The notes beneath the pieces were generated by a model. That model saw nothing but the letters and a program-made list of their open reading frames with translations, had not been told where the DNA came from and did not search any database. The position numbers were made by a program, and so were the translations under genes. 60,000 nucleotides of DNA, from contig NC_088295.1 in the NCBI RefSeq assembly GCF_032854445.1, forward strand, positions 17,597,385 through 17,657,384, given 5' to 3'. Of this stretch, positions 59,925 to 60,000 are shown piece after piece. How positions within the stretch are numbered: position 1 is the first letter of the stretch; each line of letters starts with the position of its first letter. The stretch is from Liolophura sinensis (lineage: Eukaryota > Mollusca > Polyplacophora > Chitonida > Chitonidae).

Positions 59925-60000
59925 AATTGAATATTTTTGTACTCTTCTTCCCCTCTGTCTGCTTCATGATAAATATCATTCTGTTCCCCAAAGGATTCAA

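Larger units (their letters stand above)
58562..60000 (+). other. Region downstream of cry1 exon 10
   Basis: AT-rich DNA, either cry1 3' UTR and intergenic or a further cry1 intron, holding the repeat at 59089-59356 and the coding-like remnants above. No convincing cry1 tail exon was found. Confidence 0.6.

Overview
The window is animal nuclear DNA: AT-rich, intron-rich, with small exons bounded by GT..AG sites, large introns and many short mobile elements. A 250-bp tRNA-derived SINE and an approx. 270-bp repeat that I associate with mollusc genomes, together with a Drosophila-type (light-sensing) cryptochrome, point to a lophotrochozoan, most likely a mollusc (bivalve or gastropod). The species cannot be fixed from sequence alone.

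Two protein-coding genes are supported, arranged head to head. (1) On the minus strand an EVA1C-like gene (eva-1 homolog C, a membrane receptor with two SUEL/rhamnose-binding-lectin domains) starts at 39483. Four coding exons are visible (39399-39483 signal peptide; 14954-15174 and 6964-7087 first lectin domain; 1676-1822 start of the second lectin domain). All junctions keep phase. The rest of domain 2, the membrane segment and the cytoplasmic tail lie beyond the left edge. Its first intron is 24 kb. (2) On the plus strand a complete or nearly complete type-I animal cryptochrome (cry1/CRY-d) runs from an ATG at 48205 through ten coding exons to 58523 or to a stop at 58561 (about 511-523 residues). 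It has the Trp electron-transfer chain and the flavin-proximal Cys typical of light-sensitive insect-type CRY.

Layout: 1-39483 is the EVA1C gene, mostly intron, containing two full-length SINE copies (14418-14668 and 21380-21629), several foldback elements (17534-17796, 19816-19971, 24783-25026) and two minisatellites (7108-7365; 36912-37730). 39484-48204 is intergenic or 5' UTR, with three CACGTG E-boxes, a diverged repeat tract, a tRNA-like SINE remnant and a 243-bp hairpin element. 48205-58561 is cry1; its last intron carries a DNA element nested inside a SINE. 58562-60000 holds a mollusc-type repeat and an unrecognised coding-like remnant.

The most unusual feature is in cry1 intron 9. 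A tandem array of about 91-bp units (about 57.3-58.33 kb) repeats the 3' splice site and the first ~23 nt of exon 10. Nine decoy acceptors therefore sit in front of the real one, and seven of them form 22-nt mini-exons followed by a GTAAC donor-like sequence.
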